DNA of 64,000 bases from Cycas panzhihuaensis (lineage: Eukaryota > Cycadophyta). The DNA lies in assembly GCA_023213395.1 (NCBI GenBank), contig CM041465.1:42849741-42913740 (forward strand). The letters are read 5' to 3'. Under the pieces are notes generated by a model. It had not been told where the DNA came from. It saw nothing but the letters and a program-made list of their open reading frames with translations, and ran no database searches. Every line of letters begins with the position of its first letter. The first letter of the stretch is position 1. Made by a program: the position numbers and the translations under genes. This document shows positions 11,035 to 21,695 of the stretch, piece by piece.

Positions 11035-12083
11035 ATGAGCACGGCGGTGCCAAGAGGCATACATCCCCAAGTCAAGCGGGACCTCCAAGCCCTACCGGCG
11101 ACATTTCGGGCAAAGGTCAAGCGAGCCTGTTGGAAAGATTATATTTTACGCAACCCTATGTATTATGACTCGGAGTTGATGGACCAAATTCGATGGCCCT
11201 AAAAGCAAGCAGGCAAAGCCAAATTGGGCCTTGAGATATAGTCCACACAATTCTTGGACTTCCCAAGGAGGAGAAGTTCCATTGGGAACAAAAGATCAGA
11301 AGTTGACCGGGAAATGTGGATGAGGGAGTTATGCCATCCTAACACCCAGATAATGTCTGGCGGAATCAGGGTGGCCGACATCATGGACAACAAATTGCAG
11401 TGGGTGGCCAAGGTAATTAATTCATTTTTGTCGAAGGAAATATACCTACATCCGAGGAGGTATGATGCGGTACTCTTGAAAATTCGGGACGGAGAGCGAA
11501 TGAATTGGTCCGAATTTTTATCGGAAAATATGAGGCAACAATTACGAAATCCGGACACAACCCTTTCGCCATCCGTCATTACTTTTGGCAATTTTGTTTT
11601 ACGATGTCCTAAGTCCAATTGACCGTAACCACTATTTCTCCTCGGGAACCAATTATTAAGCGATTGGGTAGCGAGTTCCCAGATACCACAACCGACATGG
11701 AAGCCAAAGGAGAATTCGGAAGCAAATGCAGAAGGTCCTTACACAGTTACAAAAACCCAGTACACCTATTCCTCACAGGACAAAGCAAGGCATCCCATCG
11801 GCGTGGGAAGAGGAAGAAAGGAGGAGGAAAGCAGAAGAAGAGGCGGAAGCATCACAGGAAGATTGGGAAGACTTCCAGCCCGGCAGAGGTTGGAGAGCCC
11901 TCGGACCTCCTACACCACAGGACAAAGCGGGGCCAATTATTCAAATGATTCGGGATATGGAGCAGGTACAAAGCGAGATAGCGGCCCTTCAGGAGAAAAT
12001 AAAGGAGAAGGATGCCATTATTGCTACCACGACGGATAAATGAAGAGATTTTGGGAGGACCGAGGCGGCAGGAGTCGCCTTGA
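11035..12083 (+). pseudogene. G1 ORF-X (extra 3' ORF of the G family), broken
   Basis: This is the homologue of the extra ORF found after integrase in G2 and G4. The ATG at 11035 matches the G2 start. The middle piece (11254-11622) keeps EVDREMWMRELCHPNTQIMS, GGIRVADIMD and NWSEFLSENMRQQL. The acidic/basic C-terminal region and the final coiled-coil stretch (…AALQEKIKEKDAIIATT) are in a different frame up to 12043. There is no signal peptide or membrane segment, so it does not look like an env gene. The function is unknown; its position resembles the extra 3' ORFs of Athila/Tat-type elements. Confidence 0.7.
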
Positions 12084-12127
12084 GGCAGTGGGGAGGATAC
12101 CCCAAAATTTTGATTTTTGGAGTTTTG

Positions 12128-12145
12128 TTGAGCAAGGATGCTCAA
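12128..12145 (+). other. G1 conserved hairpin before 3' LTR
   Basis: TTGAGCA-AGGA-TGCTCAA is a perfect 7 bp stem with a 4 nt loop, 26 bases upstream of the 3' LTR. It is identical in G2 and G4 although this region is non-coding. Confidence 0.7.
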
Positions 12146-12171
12146 ACCCATAGCTGATTGACCGGGATAGA

Positions 12172-13005
12172 TGTTGGCATTAAAATTGACTCAATGGTGT
12201 GTGAGGACCGGAGGTAGGTCGAGAGAACGAGTTGTGCAGTGCGGACCGTGCGGAGGTATGCACGAGGCAAAAGCAGCGAGAAAAATGAGCATTTTGAGTG
12301 CGTATGACAGTGCGTGCACAGGCAGTGCGCATGGCGAGGAGCGTCGGCGGCAAAACGGAATCAAGCGGCGTGATGCGCATGACTCCGAGGGACGGTGAAG
12401 ACACAGGGAGGTGCAGGGCGTGCGTCTGGACGTCACGAACTCAAAGGAAAGAATTAATTAAGGTTAAACAAAGGATTAAGTGAAGAGTGCGCATAAACCG
12501 AAGAGGTATGCATGGTGAGAGAATGCAGTTTATGACGGTCATAACCCTTGATAAAAGGTACCAACAAGAGTACTTAAGGAGGTACGCATGGTTCACTGGT
12601 GAGGGTGAGGCCGGATATCACAGATGCATAAAGGTGCAGGAGGCAGTCGCATGACACCGATTGGAGCATGGATATGTGATAAGTACCATCTGATGCGCAT
12701 ATGTACAAAGGGATATCTCTTGCTTTCGAATGCTCGGGAATGCATTCCGACCCTTGTGTAATTGAACTTGAATTAATAAAAAAGAAGAGTTACGTGGAAA
12801 TTGGTGTATTCTTGGTGTGTGATGATGATTTCTTTGAAGTATGTATTGATTTACATCTTTACTGTGTACCATTACATGGATTTTATATGGAATGTATATG
12901 AATAACCATGTTGACATGTCCTAAAACTAGACTATAGCTACTGTAACCTTGACAAGTGAGCAAGGGGTGTCTTGTAAGTGTAATAAGACCCCCCAGCAGT
13001 CAACA
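12172..13005 (+). repeat. G1 3' LTR
   Basis: It starts TGTTGGCATT and ends GTCAACA, followed by the target duplication GTAGT. It differs from the 5' LTR by many substitutions and short indels. It is preceded by CGGGATAGA, the only purine-rich stretch touching the LTR. Confidence 0.93.
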
Positions 13006-13085
13006 GTAGTAATACCAACCTCGACTGGATTTGATGTATTCATCTTAGAAGTTGCAACTCTAGTCTCAAAATTACTGCAAGAAAG
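13006..13085 (+). mobile_element. G0 fragment 2: gag piece between G1 and C2
   Basis: This is 80 bases of decayed gag. It aligns with the G2 gag segment encoding TPAPIRDDLFSLEIE (GACTGGATTTGATGTATTC against the G2 GATGATTTGTTTAGCC area). It joins 2618 on the left and 20831 on the right once G1 and C2 are removed. Confidence 0.55.
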
Positions 13086-13668
13086 TGTTGAAGATGGCAT
13101 TCAACCTTCACACCAATAGATGATAAGCACAACCCCTTAGGATCTCATGAAAAGGAAGTTTGCTAGCATAAGGAGATGATTAACATCTACACTGAGTAGC
13201 TAAGAATATGAGCATCTAAGCAAGCATGAAACAAATGATCTCAAGCACAAGATGAACACAAAATATGAAGGAGTAGGAATTTGTCCTTACTCTAAAATAA
13301 GCAAGATTGACTTGGATTCAAACTAGCAGCATAATAGTATAATACTCATTCACTTTATGTAATACATAAAGGTTGACCTCCTTATATAGAAGTGGAGGAG
13401 GACCTTGAATGATTGGATGTTTTACAAGTGTCAAACATGCAAGTTATGCCCTTTGCATGTGGGACAAGTGTCCCTTGGGCTTTCTTTGTGAACAAAAGTA
13501 CATGAGGGTACATTAACCCTTGAGTTACAACATTATGTCGCTAGAACAAATATGGGTGTACTTTATCACATTAGGTGATAAGTCACCCTTATATAAAAGT
13601 TACATGAAATACATCAACTTTATAATATAAAGTATAATACTTAACATGTAAACATAAATGACTTAACA
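13086..13668 (-). repeat. C2 3' LTR
   Basis: In plus orientation it starts TGTTGAAG and ends CTTAACA. It is followed by the minus-strand polypurine tract (CATTAGGGGGGG read toward the LTR). It matches 20242-20826 along its length. Confidence 0.9.
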
Positions 13669-14292
13669 CCCCCCCTAATGTTTACACTGTTAAGTCAAAC
13701 ACCAAGACCACCTCTAAATTTCTCAAAATTTTCTCTACTAAGTGGATTGGTAAAGGTGTTTGATAACTGCTAGTTTGTGGGCCTGTAGAAGAGGTCAATT
13801 TCACCGTTCTGTACATGTTCTCTGATGAAGTGGTGTTGAACCTCAATGCACTTGGTCCTTGCATGAAAAACTAGATTCTTAGTCAACTTGAGCACATTTT
13901 GATTGTCACAATATAACCTGGTGGGGCGATCCTGCTCAAGTCCAAACTCGGTACATCAACTTTATAATATAAAGTATAATACTTAATATGTAAACATAAA
14001 GGTTTTAACACCCCCTCTATTGTTTACACTGTTAAGTCAGACACCAAGACCATCTCTAAATTTCTCAAAATTTTCTCTACTAAGTGGCTTGGTAAAGGTG
14101 TTTGATAACTGCTAGTTTGCGGGCCTGTAGAAGAGGTCAATTTCATCGTTCTGTACATGTTCTCTGATGAAGTGGTGTTGAACCTCAATGTGCTTGGTCC
14201 TTGCATGAAAGAATAGATTCTTAATCAACTTGAGCACATTTTGATTGTCACAATATAACCTGGTGGGGCGATCTTGCTCAAGTCCAAGCTCG
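13609..14292. repeat. 342 bp tandem duplication spanning LTR end, polypurine tract and 3' interior of C2
   Basis: Two head-to-tail units, 13609-13950 and 13951-14292, each start with the last ~60 bp of the LTR (ACATCAACTTTATAATATAA). Each runs through the polypurine tract into the 3' interior and ends GCTCAAGTCCAAGCTCG or its variant. They are close to identical, so the duplication is fairly recent compared with the decay of C2. Confidence 0.85.
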
Positions 14293-14800
14293 CTAAGAAT
14301 TCTCCTTAGCCAAATAGACTCACAAGTTGTGCCGACTGCAGCTTTGTACTATGCTTCAGTGGAGGACAAGGTAACATTAGGTTGGTTTTTGCAACTCCAT
14401 GGAACAACACTTTAATTAAGGGTGAAGCAATATTTCGACGTCGAACGACGGCTATCTTGGCATCTTGCCTAATCAGAATTCGAGAACCCCTCCAAAATGA
14501 AGTTCTCATCATGTGTATACTGAAGGTCATCTGCAATGCACCTTTGAGATATCTTAGTATACATTTTGCTGTATTCCAATGCTTCTGATTGGGTTGAGAC
14601 ATGTATATGGAGCAAATTCTAACTGCAAATAAAAGATCTGGTCTAGTGTTGGTCAAGTAGATTAGGTTACCCACTAGTTGCCGATATAAAGTGGGATCTA
14701 CTGGTGTTGCTTCCTCATCAAGTGACAATTTAGTTTCATTTTCCATGGATGTAGGTGATGGTTTGCAGTCCTCCATTTTGAATCATTGCAAAATATTCCA
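14293..14800 (-). pseudogene. C2 RNase H and C-terminal RT, broken
   Basis: The minus strand reads MEDCKPSPTSMENETKLSL, then YRQLVGNLIYLTNTRPDLLFAV, the hallmark link between copia RT and RNase H. ILRYLKGALQMTF follows. The frame then shifts and the RNase H D/E motifs (SDADWAG-type) are lost in the wrong frame near 14400-14480. The tail with the usual KHIDIRYHF-type helix runs into the duplicated units at 13682-14206. The enzyme would degrade RNA in RNA:DNA hybrids. This copy is inactive. Confidence 0.8.
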
Positions 14801-15501
14801 AGAATATTTGGCTTGGGAAATAAAGATATGACCTAGCTATTACAACACTTCATACCTAAGGAATAGTGGAAAAGTCCAAGATTAGTCATCTTAGAACTCC
14901 TCTTAAGGTCATCTTGGAGAACTTGTATCATCTTAGTGTCACTTCTGGTGATCACTAAGTCACCAACATATAAAATGAGATAGACAACATGGTTATTCCT
15001 AACTTTTATGTATATGTTAGGATCTGATGAGGATCGATGATATCTATGCCTTAAAAAATAATCATTGATTTTTGAATACCATGCTCAAGGGGCTTGTTTC
15101 AATCCATACAAAGCCTTTTTGAGGTGACAAACCAAATTTTCTTTGCCATGTGCAACATAACCGGGAGGTTGCTCCAAATAAACCTTCTCTTGAAGATTGC
15201 CATTGAGAAAGGCACTTTTCACGTCTATCTGATAGATTGGTCACTTGCATTAAGCAACTAAGGCCAATATGAGTTTGATGGTGTTCATATTTGCTACAGG
15301 TGCGAAGATCTCCTCATAGTCAATGCCTTTCTTTTGTTTAAATCTCTTTGCAACAAGTTGAGCTTTATGATGCTCGATTGAACCATCAGATTGGAATTTG
15401 GTTTTATACACCCATTTGCAACTGATTGCCTGCTTGTTTTTAGTCAATTCTACCAAATTCCAAATTCCATTCTTTTCAACGGAATGGATTTCTTCATCCA
15501 T
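14801..15501 (-). pseudogene. C2 reverse transcriptase, broken
   Basis: The copia RT N-terminus is intact in 15501-15250: EIHSVEKNGIWNLVEL, CKWVYKTKFQSDGSIEHHKA, GIDYEEIFAPVANMNTIK. After 15250 the frame is lost, but the expected QxDVKxAFLNG and YGLKQAP blocks can be followed in other frames to about 15060. The catalytic YVDD box reads YVGDLVITRSD near 14990-14960, with the first Asp changed to Gly. Both defects make the enzyme inactive. Confidence 0.82.
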
Positions 15502-15779
15502 GGCAACTTTTCACTTTCCACTTTTACATGCCTTCTCAAAAGTGGAAGGTTCATCGACACCAAGCATTTCAGTAATAAGTGCATAATTAACAGATTGCTA
15601 CCTCATGTTTGAAGGATGTTTTCCTTCTATGACTTGACTACTTTGTACTGTCTGAGTGTACCATTTGGGTAGCTTTTTTGTGGATGTAAATTGAACATCA
15701 ATATCCTAGACCTGTAATGGTTGATCAACAAAAGGGCTACCAGGGTCAAGTGGTGCTATTGACGTAGATAGAGTAGAAG

Positions 15780-16760
15780 TGGACTAAGAAGCGACAAGAG
15801 CAGAAGATGAACGTGGTGTGGAAGATTGTGAGGGAAGGAAGTCCTCAACAATCTGCTTGCTTTTGTCAAGAGGATGATAGATGGATGCTGGTTCCAACCC
15901 CTTTTTATCCTCAACAAAGATCACACCTCTAGATATATGCATTGTTTTGGTAATGGGTTCATACTCTCTATATGCTTTGCGGCTAAGAGAGTAACTAATG
16001 GAAATATATTTAAGAACTATTATCAACCAACTTATTTCTTTGTTGTTGGAGAATGTGCATATAAGCAAGGCACCCAAAAGTATGCAAATGGCTTACAATT
16101 GACTTCTTGCCAAACCAAGCCTCCTCTGGTGTTATATCGGTGGCTACAGTAGTAGGGCTCCTATTGGTTGCATATCTTGCTGTGCAGAATGCTTCTGTCC
16201 AATAGGAAAGAGGAAGCCCTTTTGCATTCATCATAGCTTTGGCTTTGTTTGCCAAAGTCCTATTTATCCTCTTAGATATTGCATTATATTTAGGTGTGTT
16301 TGGAGCAATGAGTTGTCTTTTGATTCCATGGTCTTTGTAGAATTGGTTGATCTCTCTTGAGGTAAATTCCCCTCCATTGTTTAATTTCAACATTTCAATT
16401 GAATAATCTGACTAATTTTCTACCTCAAGTTTGAATTCCTTGAGAATTTCTCTAATGCCTTAGATTTGTGTTTGATGAAGTAAACTTAAACCTTGTGTGA
16501 AAGATCATCAATGAAAGTGATGTAATACAAAGCTCCTCTAAGAGATGATGTGGACATGGGTCCACATAAATCTGTGTGAACCAGCTGCAAAGGTTGTGAT
16601 GCACACCATGCTTTGCCTTTAGAAAAAGGCTCTTGATGTTGTTTCCCCATTATGCATGCTTCACAAAGACATTTTGATGTTGATATCTTTGGAAGCTCTA
16701 ATACCATGCTTTTGTTGAACATCATTTTGATGTTGTCTAGGCTTAAGTGGCCTAGCTTCT
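15780..16760 (-). pseudogene. C2 integrase, broken and with altered catalytic residues
   Basis: GAG-pre-integrase CX2C (CLCEACIMGKQHQEPF) and the core start LVHTDLCGPMS lie in 16725-16486. The second block, in 16393-16010, reads LKLNNGGEFTS where the family has RSDNGGE, so the catalytic Asp is Asn. The third block reads NAISKRINRTL where NGVAERKNRT is expected, so the catalytic Glu is Lys. The downstream part (SRKAYREYEPITKTMHISR) continues to about 15784. Stops separate the blocks. The protein would insert cDNA in the nucleus but cannot in this form. Confidence 0.82.
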
Positions 16761-16999
16761 TATGCTAAAGTTTCTCTTTGGTTATAGATTGAGTGATAGA
16801 ATATGTTCAAGTGTAACATTTGAAGTGTTTAATTTGTAGAGACCATGGTCTTCATGGCTAATGGCAACCACTCAATCATTCTTATCAGTAATGGTACATT
16901 TCCCACCTTTAAACAATATGCTCATTTGTTGTTTATCCATCTGACTAACAGATAAGAGGCTTTTGTGCATAGAAGGTGCCAAGTAGGCATCACGTGTGG

Positions 17000-17320
17000 G
17001 AAATGTAGAAGCTGGGCAAGCTAATGGAATGAAAGGAGACAATTTTGCCTACTCCAAATATCTAAACTGTCTCATTGTTGCCAAAAGTAACTGTTTGCCC
17101 TCTTCCTTCTTTAACATCATAGAGCAACTCTTCATCATTAGCCATATATCGAGATGCTCCTAAATCAATAATCCATGTGCTATCACTTTGTGAGTTGTGA
17201 TAAGCACAAAATATTTTGTCCTCAATTGTCAAATTGATTGGTGTGGCATTGATTGCCACCTCTAAATTCCCTCCCTTCCTTTGTGACCTCCTTGAAATCC
17301 ACCTCAATTTGGTCTAGGGC
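17000..17320 (-). pseudogene. C2 protease region
   Basis: The minus strand reads STWIIDLGASRYMANDEELL, the copia protease active site with DSGA changed to DLGA. TVTFGNNETV follows and leads into GAG-pre-integrase. It lies between the gag knuckle and integrase, as expected. A stop at 17062 ends the open piece. Confidence 0.75.
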
Positions 17321-17339
17321 GTCGTTGTTGCTGCTACCT

Positions 17340-18182
17340 TTGGTGCTATCTTGGTTGTTAGAAATGCTACTGTTGCTGCATGTCAAATTGTCTTTTCTGA
17401 CATTTAGGTGCAATGTGGCCCATCTTGCCACAATGACAACATTTGATATTGGCTTTTGATTTGCCAATACTTATGTTTCCAAACTGTTTGTGAAGATTTT
17501 GTTTGGGATTCCGCTTGGCTTTGTACTTGGCTATGAAAGCTCCTGAAGTAGAGGGTTCACTATGACGTGAGTAGATTTGTTGCTGCCATAGTAGAAGACT
17601 TGCAAGTTGGTTGAAAGTCATTGTGCCAAGTGTAGTATCTCGTGTAACTAATGATATGAAGCCATTGTACTCCCTCGGAAGTGTATAAAGAGTGGCAATA
17701 ACAAGGTCTTCAGTAGAAGTTGGTTTGTCAAGTGTAGGTAACTCATTATTGATTTCTTTAATATCTGATAACAAAGCAGTCCTAGGTTCAACATATCTTA
17801 ATGTAAACAACTTGGCCTTATTCATTACAATGCGAGTATTGTCTCACCTTTCATACAATGAAATCAAAGTATCCCAAGCTTCTTTAGAGGTACGAGCACA
17901 AGCGATATTTTGATCAACATTTACATCCATAATCATATGAATAAAGGCTAAGGCAATTTCATGCTTAACTAGCCATGCAGCAACCAAAGCAGGATTTGGC
18001 TAAATAATAATACTTCTATCAGGTGGACTCTCATGTGGAACAAGCTTGGGATTGTCCCCAGATACAAAGCCCCAAAATTCATTCATAATCAACAAGTTCT
18101 TAGTTTGCCTTTTCCACTCTTGAAATTTTTTTTGTCCATTCAACTTGATAGTATATGTATTGAGCATATTGATAGCAGTCAT
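17340..18182 (-). pseudogene. C2 gag (UBN2 type), broken
   Basis: The ATG at 18182 starts MTAINMLNTYTIKLNG, followed by the FQEWKRQTKNLLIMNEFWGF motif of plant copia gag. The frame is cut at 18000. It resumes in 17825-17367 with LFTLRYVEPRTALLSDIKEI, MTFNQLASLLLWQQQIYSRH and an intact CCHC knuckle, CCHCGKMGHIAPKC. A Gln run follows. This is very similar in layout to the gag of C3. The product would form the particle and bind RNA. Confidence 0.8.
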
Positions 18183-20227
18183 GGTGTTAAACTTGTTTAA
18201 AAGTTCTTGAAGCTAGTAGATGACTTGGAAATTCAAGGCTTCCGCCACTTAAGTTCCACTTTCAAGCATATCAATAGCCTTGATCTTACAAAGAAATTCT
18301 AGCAACTGAAGATGGTGAAGAAGAAATGAAGGGCCAAGCAAATAGTTTGTCCAACTCTGATCTTTTTAAATAGATCTAACAACTAGCCAAGTCAAATCTA
18401 GGACAAGTGAGGTGTGGTTGATCTACACAGTCGTACCGTTCTTTCCTTAGGATACACAACCCCAATAACACCCTTTTTGAACCTCTTTTTCTCCAAGATT
18501 TATCTTAATTGTCATGCACTGGTTGTGTAGTCAGTTGGTCCCTTAGGGAATGCACCAAACATGAGATTTTTATAGGCAAAGTTTGAACCTTTTTCGGATC
18601 TCTCCAACAAAAATTTTAAACAATTTTTTAATGGTTAAAGTTGGCTTAAGATAAATTACTTAAGTGAGTGACAATGCTGCGTTACAATGCTTGATAAAAC
18701 TTAATACAAGGGGGCTTCAAATGAAGCAAATTGAGTACATAAAAGAACACTTCAAGTGTTGCAAAAGGCACTTTGAAAAAACAAAAAAGTACTAAGCACC
18801 AAATGAAGAGATGTTAGCTTGCTTGTTGTGCTTTGTGTGGTTTTATTTTAATGTGAAAAAATGACAACAAAATGCTAACTTTAATGAAGTATGCCAAGAG
18901 AACACGCCATCACAACAACGTTAGGACTTTAAAATAGTCCTAACCAGCTCCAAATAAAGTGATTTTTTAATTAAAAATAAGTGATTTTGAACTCTTTTTA
19001 TGACTTAGGGCATGGCCACCATAGAGGGAACCTTAAAAATTCATGTACAATGTGAAATTTTCATAAAATGTACATAAATGATTGAAAAATCACTTCTTTT
19101 GACTTAATTTTTACACCTGCAAACTTTTTTATGTGTGAGAATGACTCAAAAAATATAAAAGGTTGAAAGTAGTTTTGAAAATGATTAAATACTTTAAAAG
19201 AACACTTAAAAAAGGCAAACTTTAGAAAGCACCTTTTATTTAAAAGGGAATATGCTAGGAATATACCAAATTGTATAATCTAAAGTTTGTTTTACAATGT
19301 AATGAGATCGAAATATTTTGAATATGTTGAAACTGTTGCGACGATGGTGAAAATGTGAAGATGCAGAGTCAATTATTTTGCAGAATACTTCATGGATTGT
19401 AGAGAGATTTCAGGAGGAAGTCTGTGTGATGCGAATGATGGTATCTTTCGAGTTCAACGAGCTATGGTGTAGTGTAGAGTGAATATGGGTCGTGGGCATG
19501 ATTTGAAGGGCGGATGGATCGTTGGAGAAACAAACGACAACCGAGAATAAAATGAGCTTTGTGAGTGAGATTAATCACTCAAAATACACGCGACTAGGGC
19601 ATACGTAGGTGTAGGGAGCATCCAACATGTGAAAAGACTGCTCAACACTATGTAGAGATCTTCACATGCGTTTGGGGAGCTGCCTAGGTCATGGAGGGAG
19701 TGAGATGCCCAACTAATCTCAGTGAGCAAGTCGTGAGTTGCTCAGACCCTACTCAGTAGCTAGGAGGAAAGTGTTCAACACTCACTCAGTAGACTTCCCA
19801 CTGCAGAGAGTGTATTTCATTAGAGGACAACAAACAATAACTTGAGACAATAGAATTCTTCTTCTCAGTATACAAATCTGAGACAAGATGAGTCCTTCTG
19901 GCTTCCAACAAGTAGATTTAAGCTCAATCTTCTTTCCTCCTGCAAATTTGAGAGAAGAAACCTTGCAAAATAATTTTATTTTGCAGAAAAGCAAAAAAAA
20001 ACAATGGTTTTTATGTGATTTCTCTGCTGCAATAACAAACTGAGTTTCTAAAAAATTTTAGAAAATAAATCTATTGATTTCCAACCTGCAAATATCTGAA
20101 AATAATGAAAGTCTGCAGAAATATGAGTTAAACTTAGCCTTGGATCGCTTTCAAAGAGCGAAGGTCATCGCCAAGGGTTTGGAACCCACTTTCAAACTCG
20201 AAACAACCAAGAACTCCTCTTCAACAA
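18183..20227 (-). other. C2 long 5' leader, non-coding
   Basis: About 2 kb lies between primer site and gag start with no open frame of note. It contains a block at 18430-18560 that is shared with the leader of C3 (62590-62706) although the surrounding leader sequence is unrelated. The rest is AT-rich and shows nothing else recognisable. Confidence 0.7.
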
Positions 20228-20239
20228 GCTTTGATACCA
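20228..20239 (-). other. C2 primer binding site
   Basis: The minus strand reads TGGTATCAAAGC two bases from the LTR. This matches the tRNA-Met type site with one G-to-A change. Confidence 0.8.
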
Positions 20240-20241
20240 AA

Positions 20242-20826
20242 TGTTGAAGATGGTATTCAACCTTCACACCAATAGATGATGAGCACAATCCTTAGGATCT
20301 CATGAAGAGGAAGTCTGCTAGCATAAAGAGATGATTAGCATTCACACTAAGTAGTTAAGAATATGAGCATCTAAGCATATATGAAGCAAATGAATTCAAG
20401 CACAAGATGAACACAAAATATGGAGGAGTAGGAATTTGTCCTAACTTCAAAATAAACAAGATTGGCTTGGATTTAAACTAGCAGCATAACAATGCAATAC
20501 TTACTTCATGTGATACATGAGGTTTGGCCTCCTTATATAGAAGTGAAGGAGGACCTTGAACTGTTGGATGTTTGACAAGTGTCAAACATCTAAGCTATGC
20601 CCTTTGGATGTGGGACAAGTGTCCCTTGGGCTCTCTTTGTGAGCAAAAGTACATGAGGGCACATTGACCCTTAAATTACAACATTATGTCACTAGAATGA
20701 GAACGAATGTGGGTGTGTACTTTATCACATTAGGTGATAAGTCACCCTTATATAACGTTACATAAAGTATGTCAACTTTACAATATAAAGTACAATACTT
20801 AACGTGTAAACATAAAGGTCTTAACA
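20242..20826 (-). repeat. C2 5' LTR
   Basis: This 585 bp copy of the left LTR starts TGTTGAAG and ends CTTAACA in plus orientation. It differs from the left LTR by scattered substitutions and small indels. Confidence 0.9.
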
Positions 20827-21137
20827 AAAGAGACAATTGTGCAAAAAGACAAAGGAGTGGAAATTCCGAAAGAAGAAAAAGCATCAGGATAAGGAGATAA
20901 CACTTTAGAGGAGGAAGAAACCCTAGATAAGGTGGAAGGATCAAGTGTAGATGATAGTTCAAAGAGCATAAGTGATAGTAAGGAGAAGGCAAAGGAAGGT
21001 CCGTTGGCTTATTGGGAAAGCTATTTTACAAGGGAGTTGTCGGGGGACGTTACCAATCCCTTAGCAACGACAAGAACAAACACACCAAAATGGGCAAGTA
21101 TGTAGTGACAGACAGACCAATGAGTGTAGACTCCGCT
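20827..21137 (+). mobile_element. G0 fragment 3: gag piece between C2 and R
   Basis: The decayed frame reads AKEGPLAYWESYFTREL near 20985-21040. This is homologous to AEEGPSAYWENKLTRQL in the gags of G1, G2 and G4, and is followed by a remnant of the TPLT… region. This shows that the ancient host element belonged to the same family as the younger insertions. Confidence 0.65.
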
Positions 21138-21611
21138 TGTAACATTCCAAAATATGGTAAAAAATATAGCTTATTACCATTCAAATCAAAGGTCTTTGAC
21201 TGACGATTCCAACGGTTCAGACGAAAGTTAATTCCGACTTATGCGTCAAAATTTATGACCGTTTAAAGTTAGCGTGCTAGTTTTTGAGAAGTTCTGGCCG
21301 ACTTATATTTGAGCAGTATTAAGAAGAATATCACTCAGTCTGACCGAGTTCTAATTGAAGTATTTTGATCGCTATAAATAGGAAGTTTGGGCCACATCCC
21401 AAACCATCATTTGGAGGTTCTTTAGTTGCGCATTTTCGGTTCTAGGGCTGCAATTAGCTCGCCCATTTACGGGCTGCAGCTTGGAGGGTTCCTTGCCTCG
21501 AAGAGGGAAGCTCACTTCTTCAGGAAAGATTGCATCTAGTTATTGTCTTTTGTGGATTATTACCTGTATTTTTGAGGAAAATTGCTATAAAAGTAGAACT
21601 AGATCGCTACA
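21138..21611 (+). repeat. R 5' LTR (474 bp)
   Basis: It starts TGTAACATT and ends GCTACA. A TATAAATAGG TATA box lies at 21373-21382. The block CTAGGGCTGCAATTAGCTCG is shared in diverged form with the G3 LTR. Confidence 0.9.
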
Positions 21612-21613
21612 AG

Positions 21614-21625
21614 TGGTATCAGAGC
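21614..21625 (+). other. R primer binding site (tRNA-Met type)
   Basis: TGGTATCAGAGC lies two bases after the LTR. The following TTCGTTTCGAAG resembles the same place in G3. Confidence 0.85.
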
Positions 21626-21695
21626 TTCGTTTCGAAGGGAAAAGACAGAGATAAAAGCTCAAAAAGGTCGATTCAATATTAAAACACGTTATGAG

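Larger units (their letters stand above)
2619..13005 (+). mobile_element. G1: complete but decayed gypsy element (10.4 kb), G family
   Basis: Two LTRs (844 and 834 bp) flank a full-length interior. The element is bounded by the exact target duplication GTAGT at 2614-2618 and 13006-13010. Order: LTR, tRNA-Glu primer site, gag, protease, gag-like modules, RT/RNase H, integrase, GTAC array, ORF-X, hairpin, LTR. It inserted in the gag remnant of G0. It is the most decayed of the three long copies. It differs from G2 and G4 by very many 1-3 nt losses and gains, so every gene is broken. Confidence 0.93.
13086..20826 (-). mobile_element. C2: full-length decayed Ty1/copia element (7.7 kb)
   Basis: LTRs of 583 and 585 bp (13086-13668 and 20242-20826) flank a complete minus-strand order: primer site, 2 kb leader, gag, protease, integrase, RT, RNase H, polypurine tract. 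The flanks GAAAG (13081-13085) and AAAGA (20827-20831) share AAAG but are not an exact 5 bp duplication. The element interrupts the G0 gag remnant. All coding parts contain stops or frameshifts. Confidence 0.9.

Noticed and set aside
12085-12105. GTGGGGAGGA run as the polypurine tract of G1
   Set aside because: It is about 75 bases from the LTR. The tract must touch the LTR, where only GGGATAGA is found.
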